DNA of 64,000 nucleotides from Zygnema cylindricum (lineage: Eukaryota; Streptophyta; Zygnematophyceae; Zygnematales; Zygnemataceae): NCBI GenBank assembly GCA_037447655.1, contig JBBHKE010001093.1:32563-96562 (forward strand), in the 5' to 3' direction. Every line of letters starts with the position of its first letter. Position 1 is the stretch's first letter. Made by a program: the position numbers and the translations under genes. This document shows, one piece after another, positions 34,800-46,915 of the stretch. The notes under the pieces were generated by a model, which worked only from the letters and a program-made list of their open reading frames with translations, ran no database searches and was not told where the DNA came from.

Positions 34800-35655
34800 G
34801 AGTTGGCCCAGTTGGTGAGATTGGTGAGAGTCGTGTTTTACACCCAAAAAGCAGCAAAAGAAATCACTGAAAACGCCTAACAAGGCGATTTAGATTTCAA
34901 GTTGCGGCTACCTCCTAAATCTCCTAAGTGCTAAACCCCTGTCACAGCCCCTATCTACTGATGTACGAACCAATCAGAAAATTGTAAAGTACAAAAAGGT
35001 AATGTGGCCGATGTACTTTCTATACGGTCTGTGTACGACTCGGCCATTGAGTGGACGCCTGTCTCCTTCGAACTCGCCCTCATGCTCTCCGAGATTCCTG
35101 CTACCCAATGTAATTTTGCCACGTAGCGCCAGGTCATGTCACGCCCAAAAACCGCCAAAGCGATCATTTCGACATCTCGGCGATGATGTGCGCCGTTGGA
35201 TCGTAATCGGCTTTGAATGCTAGCTGTTGAAAATCAATGTTCGGTAAATCTGTTTTGTGCGGTTTCAAGTTCGCACTATATTTCATTTTGTTTCTATGTT
35301 ACTTTTCCGTAATTGCGTTAATCGGATTAGTGAACTCGGACATGTTTAAATACTTATCATGCCACATGTACTCTAACAGACTTCAATGACAGACCGGCTA
35401 AGGGTGACGGCTATCCCTCGCTATGCCGGACTCAACCTTTTTGTTAAAAGTGACTTATGTCATTCCTTCTGACCTCCCTAAGGAGCCAAGGCAGCCATGG
35501 CTCCACCACCCTCTCTTTCCTTAAGTGACTACAACAAGCATGGGGGATAGAGGGAAGAGGTGGAGGCAGATTGCCCACGTTTTTTTTTTTTTTCACTAAG
35601 CTACTCAGACCTAGAAAATACTTTATAAATCTAATAATTCAACACATTGCACATA
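34800..35655 (-). repeat. Diverged solo LTR related to LTR-B
   Basis: Keeps the LTR-B landmarks in order: AGCAGCAAAAGAAATCACTG, CTATCTACTGATGTACGAACC, TGTACTTTCTATACGG, GAGATTCCTGC, CAGCCATGGCTCCACC, GACCTAGAAAATACTTTATA. Divergence is high and no flanking duplication was identified, so boundaries are approximate. It is older than the copies at 39-55 kb. Confidence 0.65.
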
Positions 35656-37580
35656 TTTTAAACTTAATTTATGTATGTTGTCAAATTTATTGCTAATAAA
35701 ATATTAAATGGCGCATTTTTCACCTCTTTGTTTAATACTAAAAATATGATTTTGTGTGTTAAACAATATTAAAGATCTCTTGCAAAGTTCAAGACAGCAC
35801 CATCACTGTATCGGATTACATCGTTGTCGGTACGATATGCGACATTTTACTACGCCATGGACATTTTTTCAAAATCACATTGTTTGGGTGTGTCTCTATG
35901 TGATTGTAACAAAGTGAACTTACTCTGCATTGTGTCGAAGATTCTTCTTACATGGTTTTCAAGTGTCCCAATGCGTAAAAACGAAATCGTTACTTATGTA
36001 TGTGATGATTGTATATGTCGACAATGCTCGTGATGGTTGCCAACGTCACAATATTTGTTGTCGCACCGTATTTTGTGTATTTTTTTGTGACATTGCACGT
36101 CTTTACGCGACATTGTAGACGCCCAACTTTTTAAACCTATGCTGTACGTTGTTGAAAAAGATGCCTTTGCCCTTGCATCACCTGTCATGTCGTCGTGAAA
36201 TGGCATCGAAATCTTCAAATCATTGCAAAAAAAAATCACGTATTGGACGCAAACCGACAAAACAAAACAAATTTTGTACTTTTCCTCGTTGTAGTGGACG
36301 CAAATGGACAAAACATAACAAATCATGTTCTTTTATTGGTCGTCTAAAATCGTCTCAAATTTTATATAGCTTTTTAGACTTAGAAACTTGTTTTACTATT
36401 TATGGAGTGGTGATATTTTAATTTTAAACATATCTCCGATGTGTTTTACGGTAGAGTTTGAAGTGGACGTTTCTACATTTACGTGCAATAGTGTGCGCCA
36501 AACAAATCGCGACTTCACAAAAATGTGCGTCGTGCGTCGCAAATTACAGGAAGAGGCTGAAGTGGGAGGAAACGAAGAGGATCCATTTGATTGGGATTCA
36601 TAAATTTCAAGTTTTTCAAGGTTCGAGTTTCGAGTTTAGAGATCCAAGTTTCAATTTTCGAGTTTCGAGTTTCCGTTTGTGTACAATAATCTTCCGTTTT
36701 TTTTTTTTTAAGTTGACGTTTTAATCCGCTTGTTAGGCTTGTGGTCGATGATTGGAAAAGAGTATGTGATTATATATTGTCTTATATCCATGTGTTCGGT
36801 TCTTGTAGTGAAAAGCAAAAAACACTTTTTTTAAACGCATGCCCCCCCTTTTGTACCCATAGACTCAGATGGTTTACCATCGTGCTTTTTAATTTATCCT
36901 GCATAGATTTGTTTTTTTTATTGTTTTGTTTAAGAAGTACTTGTTTCGGAAAGACTTTGTTTCAATAAGACTTGTCTCCACTCTGGAGAGGATGTAGGAG
37001 ATCACTAGACTAGTAATAGATTAGGTTATAGTGCATGAAAATGTAGTTACCAAAGTTTTGAATCGGAAAATATTTGGAGTAAAAATGTCGAAAGTCATTT
37101 TTTTTGCAATGGGAAGCATATTAGTAACATTATATTTTTTATTCAAGCTGTTGTTTTAAAAATGACCAGTGGTTGGAAAATTGAAGTACAAGAAACACCA
37201 ATGTTTCGAGATCTTACAATTAGGTGTTGTTATTCGGGTCCATCATATTATGATAAACACGTACGCAAAAGTTTGACAATTTTTTGACCAAAACATGCTT
37301 ATACCAAGTGACATATGAGCTCTTTTTCTTTATAGGTTTGATTCCTCCCATACTTGGTTTTTCAGTTTCTTTTTGGCTATTCGTTTCCTTTGTTCCCATG
37401 TACTGTGATAGTATCTGCTTTTTTAACAAGGCCCGGTTTTTTTCTTTCCTTATTTTTTTTACGTAATAACATCCTAGGAGTATGCAATCAATTATTTCAT
37501 GCTATGCTTAATCATCACGCTCTCTTCATAAGGCTTAGTATCATCTGCATATTTATCCCTTCTCTGACCGACTATACCCT
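35656..37580. other. Intergenic with two doubtful ORFs and short tandem repeats
   Basis: Plus frame 36149-36421 contains RKPTKQNKFCTFPRC and GRKWTKHNKSCSF, a Lys-rich Cys pattern that arises partly from an imperfect 51-bp tandem duplication (about 36246-36347). Plus frame 36388-36603 ends EEAEVGGNEEDPFDWDS. Neither matches a family I know. They might be remnants of a transposase. CGAGTTT-type short repeats lie at 36620-36680. Confidence 0.35.
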
Positions 37581-37584
37581 TGTG

Positions 37585-37725
37585 TAGCATGGACTCTACT
37601 GAGTCCGCAGCAAAAAGAATCACTGAAAATGGTTAAGTAAATTTAGTAGGTAGCAGCTTCTCTCCGAGAGAGCTCCTGTACAAAAGGGTCATCTTTGACC
37701 ATTCATAACTATCAATTTATCTGTT
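37585..37725. repeat. Rearranged LTR-B fragment
   Basis: 37585-37640 matches the minus-orientation LTR-B (GTAGCATGGACTC…AGCAAAAAGAATCACTG). 37643-37725 continues with the same LTR's sequence in inverted order (AGGTAGCAGCTTCTCTCCGAG, GACCATTCATAACTATC). A small foldback rearrangement of an LTR. Confidence 0.55.
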
Positions 37726-37862
37726 TTTGTTTTTTATTTTATTAAAAAAACAACCCTAAACACAAAACTATATTCTCATACCGGATCCCAAGAGGTGTCG
37801 AAGGTCCGCGCGAGGTGCCGAATGTTCCACACTTGTATGGGGGCTTGTTCGATACCCATACT

Positions 37863-38388
37863 GTACTTCGCTACGTTACGATTGCATGGGGACAAATCCT
37901 AGAAAGTCGTTACATTGTTTTTGCCTTTTTGATCGAAAACACTGAAATAGGCCACTCGGGAAAACAAGTCATTGCGAAAACCGTACATCTTTGAAATCTT
38001 TTGTAAAAGCATGCCACCAGTTTGAATTTTCTGACGTTCCTACTGATGCCGTGTCTGCACGCAAAAACTGCCGAATGACGTTATGGGAGTAAAAAAAAAT
38101 AAAAATCCCATTTGACATTTTTGATGGCGAAAAAAATGACGTTGTTTTTGTTCAAATCACCAATCACTACAGTAGCTAGGTGGCGTCAAGCTATTCTTTA
38201 AACATTAATGTACATGTGCCGCCATGATCCCTGATCTCCTTGTTTCGTAAGTTGACAGCTCAAAAACCCTTGACAGAATTTCGAAGGACGACTGACTTTA
38301 CTATTTCCCCGTCTGTTCTGAACGGCTGTTCAAACTGTGCGCCATGGAGCTCTCCATTTGGAAAAAGTGCTCCAAGTCTGCAACACAG
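37863..38388 (+). repeat. Second copy of the MON1 upstream region
   Basis: A 526-bp near-copy of 56729-57270, same orientation, with a few substitutions and small indels (an 8-bp difference near 37950; a short ACAGT expansion only in the MON1 copy). It stops at CAACACAG, 97 bp short of the position equivalent to the MON1 ATG, where MITE D copy 4 begins. It carries no coding exon, so it is an orphan promoter/5' UTR copy. Confidence 0.9.
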
Positions 38389-38393
38389 TTTTA

Positions 38394-38610
38394 GGGTGGA
38401 CTTCCATTAGCGAAAAATTGGGGTTTTTTACTGACGGTTGTACCGTTTCGTACATGATCATACATATTTTTTTTTTCAAGGAAAACATCATTATAGACAA
38501 ATGTCCAAGGTTGTAGGCGTAAATTCGGACCGTCGGATGTCATTACACTTTTTATCCGAGATGCCACGTCATTAACCCTACAGTTTGTTAAGACCGTGCA
38601 CAAGGAGGAT
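38394..38610 (+). mobile_element. Harbinger-like MITE D, copy 4
   Basis: Starts GGGTGGACTTCCATTAGCG after TTA, followed by AAAAATTGGGGTTTTTTACTG and a T run near 38467. It truncates the duplicated MON1 upstream fragment. Confidence 0.5.
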
Positions 38611-39106
38611 TGTTATCGAAAACAGAACGAGTAAAAATGGGCCGCGTGGAAACGGGAAAAAAAATCCACGATGAGCTCGCGCGTATGTGTGTACCCGTTG
38701 CAAGGGCCACGTGCCCTCCGCCAGGGTCACTGCGAATCCGCCAAAATTATCCCATCACGCTAGGACCATCAAAGTTTGCCGCCGCCTTTTTGTTGTTGCA
38801 CTTTGAAATTTTGGGTAGTACATTTAATGCCCTTTGTACGAGTCATTAATTACGTCCGCTAATGCAGATATTTCCTCCCGTTGTTCCGCTTCCTCTCGCT
38901 GGTACAGATATTTTCTCCGCTCGTACATATATTGCGTTCAGACATTACATTTTAAGATTCTTTCAAGATTTTCAGAATCTAGTATTAACCTACGTGTTAC
39001 CGACCAGAATGAGCCACGCAAAAAAAAAGTGGTTTAGTAACGCGACATAATGGAAGGCACGCCGTTCAGTAAACATTTTGTACAATTACTGACACACCTA
39101 ATAGAA
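38611..39106. other. Intergenic, no gene seen
   Basis: Short chance frames only, up to the nested retrotransposon cluster. Confidence 0.5.
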
Positions 39107-40598
39107 GTCGATGTAACTCTGAGACCTCCATTGACCCTCAGAGTGGGCAGCTCACACGAAGCCCTTAAGTTAACCTTGACACCTTTGAGTTTCCACAAGA
39201 TTAACTGCCACCCTGACAAATAAAAACTTTGACCAGCTTCACTGTGTGAAGAAAGGACTCCCTTGAGTCAATAGCAAAAAGAATCTTTCAATTTGCTCCC
39301 CTGAGCAATAAGTTATGGTGGGTCAAAGCTGACCTTTTGTACAAAATCTCTCTTGGAGAGAGGCAGCTACCTGTTTAAATTTTCTAAGTCTTATCTCTCT
39401 CTAAAACTTTATCCACTGATGTACGGCACCAATCAAAATATTGTGTCGTATAGAAAAGTACAGGTGCCGATGTACTTTCTGTACGGCCATTGTACAACAT
39501 GGCCAAAGAGTCGACACATGTCATATATGGATTCGTTCTTGTAATCCTCGGAGATGTCACAATCTGAAGTGATTGTGCAACGTGTCATTTGATGTGGCGG
39601 TGACCACAAACCGTTAAAATCCTATTCCGCAACCTCGGCATTGTAACTCTGAGACCTCCATTGGCCCTCAGAGTAGGCAAATCCAAAAGAAGCTAATCTA
39701 GATAGTGCCGACTCCAAGTTGATAAAAACCCAAATCACTGACCCCTTGACAATCAAAAACCCATTATAGCTTCACCCTTGTAAAAGAAGACTTTCTGTGT
39801 GCTCAGTTCCACCATAGAATGTAAAGTTAGAATATGAGTTTTGGACACATTCACCCACTTTGACTTTCCTGAAATGCAGCCACCCGCGGGAAATGCTCAC
39901 CACTGATCCTTTGTAGCGTGGACTCACTTGAGTCGCAGCAAAGAATCACTGAAAATGGTCAAGTAAATTGATAGTTATGAATGGTCAATGATGACCTTTT
40001 GTACAAGAGCTCTCTCGGAGAGAGGCTGCTACCTACTAAATTTTCTAAGTCCTATCTCTCTCTAAAACTCTATCTACTGACGTACGACACGAATCATATT
40101 ACTGTGTCGTACATAAAAGTACAGGTGGCGGTTTACTTTCTGTACGGTCATCGTATGACATTGCCAAAATGTCGACACAAGTCATATCCAGATTTGTTCT
40201 CGTAATCTCGGGAGCTGCCACGATCCAATGTCATACTGCCACGTGTCATTCTATGTGGCAATTACCACAAACCGCCGCAATTCTCTTCCGTGATCTCGAC
40301 ATCCTTCCCGGCCGTCTGAACAAAACTAGATTTCAATCGTAGGCGTCATAAATTCTTGCGCGGTATTTCTTTCGCTATCGAAACAAAAATACGCGATATA
40401 TGTTTCTTCTCCGTACCATACTCCGTACTCTACATAATTGAATCTATGCATGTCGAATAAAGTTTCAGTTGAATGAAGTAGTATACCTGTAAGTGTTTAT
40501 ATAATATTCAAACCCTATATCATTTAACACTAGTCTTAGGCTAAACGGATAAAGCTAACGACAAGTTTGACAAACGGCGAGTACCCGGATCAAATCTT

Positions 40599-41626
40599 TC
40601 TAACTCAGAGACCTCCATAGGTCCTCAGAGTAGGCAGCTTACACGAAGCCTCTAGGATAACCCTGACCCCTTTGTGTTTCAGCAAGAATAACTTCCACCT
40701 TGGCACACCCAAACTCCTGACCACCTTCACCTCTGTAGGCAACACCCTCGTCGATAGCAAAAAGAATCTCTAAATTTGCTCCCTGAGAAATAAGTATGAA
40801 GGGTCAAAGTTGACTTTGTATAGAACTCTTTGGGAGAGAGGGTCATATCTGTGAATTTTTTCTAAGTTCTATCGCTCTCTAAAACTCTATCTACTGAAGA
40901 ACGGCACCAATCATAATATTGTATCGTACAGAAAGGTACAGGTGTCAGTGGTACATTCTGTATATGAAAATTGTACGACATGGATAATAAGTCGGCACAT
41001 GTCATTTTTGGATTCAATCCTAAAATCCTTGGAGATGCCGTATTCCAATATGCTTGTGCCACGTGTCATTCGATGTGACGTTGACTGCAAACCGCCGAAA
41101 AACTATTCCACGATCTCGGCATGCTTCGCGACAGTCCATTTAAAACAAATTTCATTTGTAGCCTTCATAAATCCTTGCGCGATATTTGTTTCGCCTTCGA
41201 AACAAATTGCGCGGTATCCGTTTTGCACATTCCGTACGCCGTACATTACAAACTGCTTGTATGTCCAAATATCCCGTTAAATGAAATAACCTACGTGTAC
41301 AGATTTATCTATTTATCAAACCCTATATCGTATAGTTTTGATTCTAGTCTAATTGGTTAAGGCTACTGGTTATAGGTAGCTTTGACTGACGGTAGGTACC
41401 GGGTTCAAATCCTGGGTCTGTCAAGTTCTATTTTGGTAAATCTACCAATCTTAAGTCTGTCCCCGTCTAGATATCATATGCGGCCATGACTCTATCTCCC
41501 TCTCCAACTTTCAGTGACTGCAACAAGTGTGGGAGCTGGAGAGAGGAGTTAGAGGAAGAGTTCCTATGCTTCTTTTCTACATTTTTCACAACCAAGAAAA
41601 TACAAAATTAGCCTTTACTTTCTACT
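40599..41626 (-). repeat. LTR-B, 3' LTR of Copia-B element 3
   Basis: 1028 bp. Terminal bases have decayed (TC at the left instead of TG, CT at the right instead of CA). Contains the best-preserved antisense tRNA-like block (41341-41430). Confidence 0.9.
41341..41430 (+). ncRNA. tRNA-like block in LTR-B, antisense to the element
   Basis: A-box-like TAGTCTAATTGG (41345-41356) and B box GGTTCAAATCC (41402-41412) are 45 bases apart. CCGGG-TTCAAAT-CCTGG can fold as a T arm with a 5-bp stem and 7-base loop. Equivalent blocks lie at 53701-53790, about 55490-55570, about 40530-40598 (partial), and inverted at about 46083-46165. No proper acceptor stem or anticodon arm is evident, so it is not a functional tRNA. 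Confidence 0.6.
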
Positions 41627-41639
41627 CTCCCCTTATTTT

Positions 41640-44460
41640 CTAGTCACTCTTTACTTTAAGACCACACTTCTCTCGGCAGAAAATTATTTTAGGAGAACGC
41701 ACAGGTTTGGTCATCATATCTGCTACCATCTCACTATCTGGTTTATACTCCAAACTGATTATTTTATTTTCTACTTTCTCTCTAACAAAGCTAAGTATAA
41801 TGTCTATGTGTTTGGCTTTAAATTGATGTTTAGGATTGGCAGAAATGGCAATTGCAGCTTGATTATCACAAAACACTTTTTGGACACCACTCTTAAGATG
41901 ACCAAGCTCACCAAACAAAAACTTGACCCACATTAGTTTATTTACAACAGAGCAAGGGATGTCTATAAGGGATGGTCTGCATAATTTTTTTCTCTTTCGA
42001 GCCTACCTCATCATCTAGGATTATAACTTATCTCCCACACTCCCCTCACTTCCCTTTTTTAATTCCAAAAGAGTGGTACAACTATTAGCCTTGTTCATTT
42101 GGAATTTTTCTAACATATTTCGAATAGCCTCATTTTGAGTTAATCTTATTATTTTCCTATCTCTGTCTCTCTCTACCTGAATTCTATACCTTGCTTCTCC
42201 CATATCCTACATCTCAAATCTTCATTTAAGATCATTTTTCAACTTATTTATTTAATCCACAGATTTACTTAAAACAAGCAAATCATCATCATAAATTACA
42301 ATAAAAATTATTCCTTCCTCATCCTCAAACAAATAAATTGAGTGATCTGAGCTGATCCGAATATATCCCAAACCTGTAAGAAACTCATCAAGCTTTTTTT
42401 TCCATTGCCGTGCCGCCTGTTTCAGCCCATACAAAGATTTCATCAATCGGCATAACTTGCTTTCCTCCCCTTGCTCCACAAAACCTTCGGGCTGTCGCAT
42501 AAAAGTTTCCTCTTCCAACTTTCCATGTAGGAAGGCCGTCTTGCTGTCCATCGGATGCACTTCCATGTCTTCTGCCGCCGCCATATTGAGAAGTATCCAA
42601 ACTAAACGAAACCTGACGACCTGAGAAAAAGTCTCCTCGTAGTCAATTCCCTCTTTCTGGATAAATCCCTTCGCCACTAACCGTGCCTTCTAGTGCTCAA
42701 TGGTGTTATCCGGGTTGAGTTTCAACTTAAATACCCACTTACACCCAATTGGCTTCCTGTCAAGAGGACAATCCATCAATTCCCATGTATCGACAGCCAT
42801 AATTGAGGCCATCCCCTCATTAATGGTTGTCTTCCACCAGTTTCTCTCGGGACAAATCATTGCCTCGTTGTAAATTTGAGGTTCATCGGGGTGAGACAGT
42901 TTGGTTACCTTATTGTTGACTGGCCTTTGTTACAGCCTTTTGCTGCTTCTTGTTCCTCTCCCAAACTCGGTTGGCGCAATAGATGGCTCTCTTGAATTCT
43001 TCCGAACAGTTTCTACTTCTCCCTTATCTCTTGCTTTCGGGTCGATTTCCACCACTTCTTCCGCTTCGGTTGGAGATAATATTAGGGGTTTCACATTTGG
43101 GTCCTTCTCGATTTGATTTGTGCTTGCAAGAATATCATCTTCTTGAAATCCTGGATAGTTAGGAAGCTCAAAGTCATCCGAATTTTCAGACTCAAATCTG
43201 ATTCTGACTGTCTTTGTATGCTTAAAGGGATCTATAGATTTTCCTTCATCCATGACCACAAGATGCTTCACTAGGATAAAATCCTCTCTTTTGAGATCAT
43301 AGAATTTATATCCTTTTACATCATCATCATATCCTAGTATATATCGTAGTTTTCCTTTTGGATCCAACTTCCAGTTAGACCGATCTGTGTCTAAACTGAA
43401 CACTTGACTACCGAAAACCTTTAAGTGTGAAATATCTAGCATTCGGCCTGTCCATCTCTCATAGGGTGTTTGGCCTTTTCCTGCTGAAGTAATAACACTA
43501 TTCTTGATAATTTGCACAATTCATTGCTTCGACCCAAAACTTCTTTCCTATATTCTTATTTGACAACATACTTTTATTATTATCACTTAGTGTTCTATTT
43601 AATCTTCAGCTACACCATTCTGCTCAGGAATTTTAGGAACTGTCTTTTGGTGTTGCACTCCATCTTCTCTCAGAAAATCCTCAAACTGGTTAGAGGTATA
43701 CTCTCCACCATTGTCACTCCTTTCTCTCTTGATTCAGGTTCCATGAAGTTTTTCACTCCATGCTTTATATTGTTTAAAACTTTCCTGAGCTTGACTTATT
43801 TTTAAAAAAATACACCTTGGAATACCGAGACCTATCATCGGTGATAGTCATCATAAACCTCTTCCCCCCGTGTGATGGCACTTTGGCTTGCCCCCAAATA
43901 TCAGCGTGTACTAAAATTAGAATCTTTTCTCTTTTATACGTGGCAGTTTTTGGGAAGGGTAGCCTGTGTGCTTTACCTTGAGCACATCCACTACAATCAC
44001 TTAGATTCTTACTCTCACCAAACTGAATTCTTTCCACTACTCCGATCTTTTTCATCTCTCTTAACTTATCTAGATTCACATGCCCAAGCCTCTTATGCCA
44101 CAACATTATATCATGAACACTAGCATAGTAAAGTTTCTTCTTTTCATTGCTTAAAATCAACCTAAACATCCCTTGGCTACCTTTTTCAACAGTAGAATAA
44201 ACTTCCTCCTCAAAACTAGCAGAAAAGACTCCATTCGTAGTGCTAGTATCAAAGCCCTTATCATCTAATACAGACGTAGAGATGAGGTTTTTGTTCAGTT
44301 CCGAAATAAACAATACATCGGAGAATGTAACTATGGATGTCTTTCCTTCTACTAACAGTTTAGATCTACCGAATATACAAGAGTAGTAGTGACTATCCTC
44401 CCATCCCCGTACTCTATCTCTATGGTGGGAATCTTTCTTTCCTTAGTGAACAGGTGTTTA
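41640..44460 (-). pseudogene. Copia-B Pol: integrase, reverse transcriptase, RNase H, broken
   Basis: In minus order: the gag_pre-integrase zinc site LWHKRLGHVNLDKL…CSGCAQGK (about 44100-43960), the integrase core start VHADIWGQAKVPSHGGKRF, its C-terminal part TPYERWTGRMLDISHLKVFG (about 43470), a linker, the RVT_2 domain EGIDYEETFSQVVRF (about 42640) and ATARQ-type SLYGLKQAARQW, the active site YDDDLLVLS (about 42280, one residue off the usual YVDD), a fragment to 42021, then a deletion of about 100 residues, and finally the RNase H end MWVKFLFGELG…VFCDNQAAIAISANPKHQ. Stops, frame changes, the YDDD change and the deletion make it dead. Confidence 0.9.
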
Positions 44461-44465
44461 TCTTT

Positions 44466-45345
44466 TGAAATTATGTGGTCTCCATTGACCCACAGAATGA
44501 GCAGCCTTTGTAAAACCTCTAGAATAATATTTGCCCCTTCCACTTTCCTACTGAATAAGTGCCGCCCAGGCACACAAATATTCTGACCAACCTCACCCCT
44601 TTGAGGACAAGACTCTGTTGAGTCAAACGCAAAAAGAATCACTGAATTTGCTCCCCTGAGCAGTAAGTTATGGCTGGTCAAAGAGGGCCTTTATATTTCC
44701 AAGCTCTCTTAGAGAGAGGCACCTAAATATCACTAAGTCTTGGTGTGCCTACTCACGACTACCTACTTAAACCCTAGTCAATAGGAACACTATATAGTAC
44801 AAGAGGTAGAATGGAATGTACTTATTGTACGACCATTGTACGACATGGTCTAAAAGGTGACACTTGTCAAATCGGGAGCCATGGTTCCTCCTCCCATCTT
44901 CTACGGTATCATATAATGTGGCGCCACGTGGTACCGCGTGACGCTATCTCCAAATGACGCTAAAAGCTCAAATTGCGTGGCGGCTACAATGTCGGCCGTC
45001 CGATCAAAACATATTTTACACGGTTCAGATCGCGTACATGCATTAATTGCTCCTTCTCGTTAATTTGCTGTTAATTAGCTGTTGCGTTAATGTTTATATA
45101 TTTTGAAACCCGCAACGTGTATAGTTTCGATAACTTCCTAGTGGATAAGGCTTAGGTCTACATACTGGTTTATAGACCCAGGTTCAAATCTAGACTTAGG
45201 GAATATTTTAGTAAAATATCCTATACTTCAAAATTTGTCACTTTCTAAATATGGTGGCAGCCATGGCGTGCCTTTGATCCTCACTTTTATTTTTTAAAGT
45301 AAAACTAAAATAGAGAAGTGAACAATTAATTACTTCTTTTCAACA
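44466..45345 (-). repeat. LTR-A, 3' LTR of Copia-A element 2
   Basis: 880 bp, TGAAATTATGTGG…TTTTCAACA. Contains a tRNA-like block with A-box-like TAGTGGATAAGG (45139-45150) and B box GGTTCAAATCT (45181-45191), only about 30 bases apart as in ordinary tRNAs, on the plus strand. Confidence 0.9.
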
Positions 45346-45399
45346 CTCCCTTTAATTCCTAGTCACTTTTCAATTTTAATCCACAGTTTTCTCTGCAAT

Positions 45400-45840
45400 A
45401 AATCAACTTAGGGGAAGGCACTGGTTTTGTCACCATGACTGCAATCAATTTCTCTATCTGTTTTATGAACCAGTTTAATAATTTTATTTTCAACCTTCTC
45501 TTTGACAAAGCTCAGTCTAATATCCATATGCTTAGCTTTGAAGTGATGTTTCGGATTAGCTGCAATAGAGATAACAGCTTGATTATCACAAAAAACATTT
45601 TGAGTTCTAGACTTCATGAACCCAAGTTTTTCAAGAAGAGATTTAACCCACATTAATTCTTTGGTGGCAGCACAGGAAGCCATGTATTCAGCCTCCATAG
45701 TGGACTGAATAACCACTTTTTGTTGCTTGCTACTCCAACAACATGCACCGGATCCAATTTGCAAAACATATCTAGTCGTACACCTCGTTAAAGACACATC
45801 TCCATAACAGGCATCACTCCAAGTGGTGATGTCAGTGTGC
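45400..45840 (-). pseudogene. Copia-A element 2 RNase H, C-terminal part of Pol
   Basis: The 129-residue frame 45797-45408 shows GACCWSSKQQKVVIQSTMEAEYMA (Glu of the DEDD set), ELMWVKSLLEKLG, then VFCDNQAVISIAANPKHH and KHMDIRLSFVKEKV, the normal end of Copia Pol. It is separated from RT by the solo LTR-B insertion. Confidence 0.88.
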
Positions 45841-45844
45841 TCTC

Positions 45845-46910
45845 TGTAGAAATTGACTGTTTGTTTTTAAGTATTTTTTAGGTCTAAATAGAAATATAAA
45901 AGAAGCCAAGGCAGTCTATCTCTAACTTCTCTCTCTAACTCTCACACTTGTCGCAGTCACTGAGAAATTGAAGAGGAATTTAGAGCCATGGCTACCTTGG
46001 CTATCTAGAGGTTTACGGGAAATATATTAGTTTATTTACCATTAGGGGTTTATTTACTAAACAAATATATGTTGCACCCATGATTTGATCCTGGTAACAA
46101 CCGGACTGTAAGCAGCCGGTAGCCGGTAGCCTTATCCGTTAAGTCTGGAGCTAGTATTACGTACTCTATAGTTTGATATTTATTTAAACATTTCCACGTA
46201 GGATAATTCATTTAACTGAAACTGTTTACGGGATACATAGATCCAGTAATGTAAAAGTACGGATTACGGTATGTATAAGAAACGAGTACCGCGCATTTGT
46301 TTCTTTAACAAAACAAATACCGCCCAAGTATTTTTGACGGCTCCGATTGAAATTTGCAATCAATCGGACGGCCGGGAAGAAAGCCGAGATCGCGGAAGAG
46401 ATTCTCGGCGGTTTATGGTCATCGCCACGTTGGATGACACGTGGCGAAATTACGTTATATCGTGGTATCTCTGGGGATTACGGCACCGAATCCGGATATG
46501 ACATGTGTCGACTTTTAGGCCATGTCGTACAATGTCCTTTCAGAAAGTACACCGACAGTTGTACTTTTGTGTACGGAAGTGCAATATGATTGGCTCCGTA
46601 CATCAGTACATAGAGTCTGTGAGAGAGATAGGACTTAGAAAAATTAGTAGATAGGACCCTCTCTGCCAGAGAACTTCTGTACAAAAGGTCAACTTTGACC
46701 CTCCATAACTTAATGCTCAGGGGAGCAAATTCAGAGATTCTTTTTGCTATCCACTCACGGGAGTCTTCCCTTCACAGGGGTGAAGGTAGTAAGAGTTTTT
46801 GTCTGCCAGGGTGGCAGTTGTTCTTGCTGAAACACAAAAGGGTCGGGGTTATCCTAGAGGTTTCTTGGAAGCTGTCTATTCTGAGGACTTATGGAGGTCT
46901 TAGAGTTTCA
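45845..46910 (+). repeat. Solo LTR-B inside Copia-A element 2, fifth layer
   Basis: 1066 bp, starts TGTAGAAATTGACTG, ends GGTCTTAGAGTTTCA, with a perfect CTCTC duplication at 45840-45844 and 46911-46915. Orientation is opposite to its host element. It splits RT from RNase H. Confidence 0.95.
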
Positions 46911-46915
46911 CTCTC

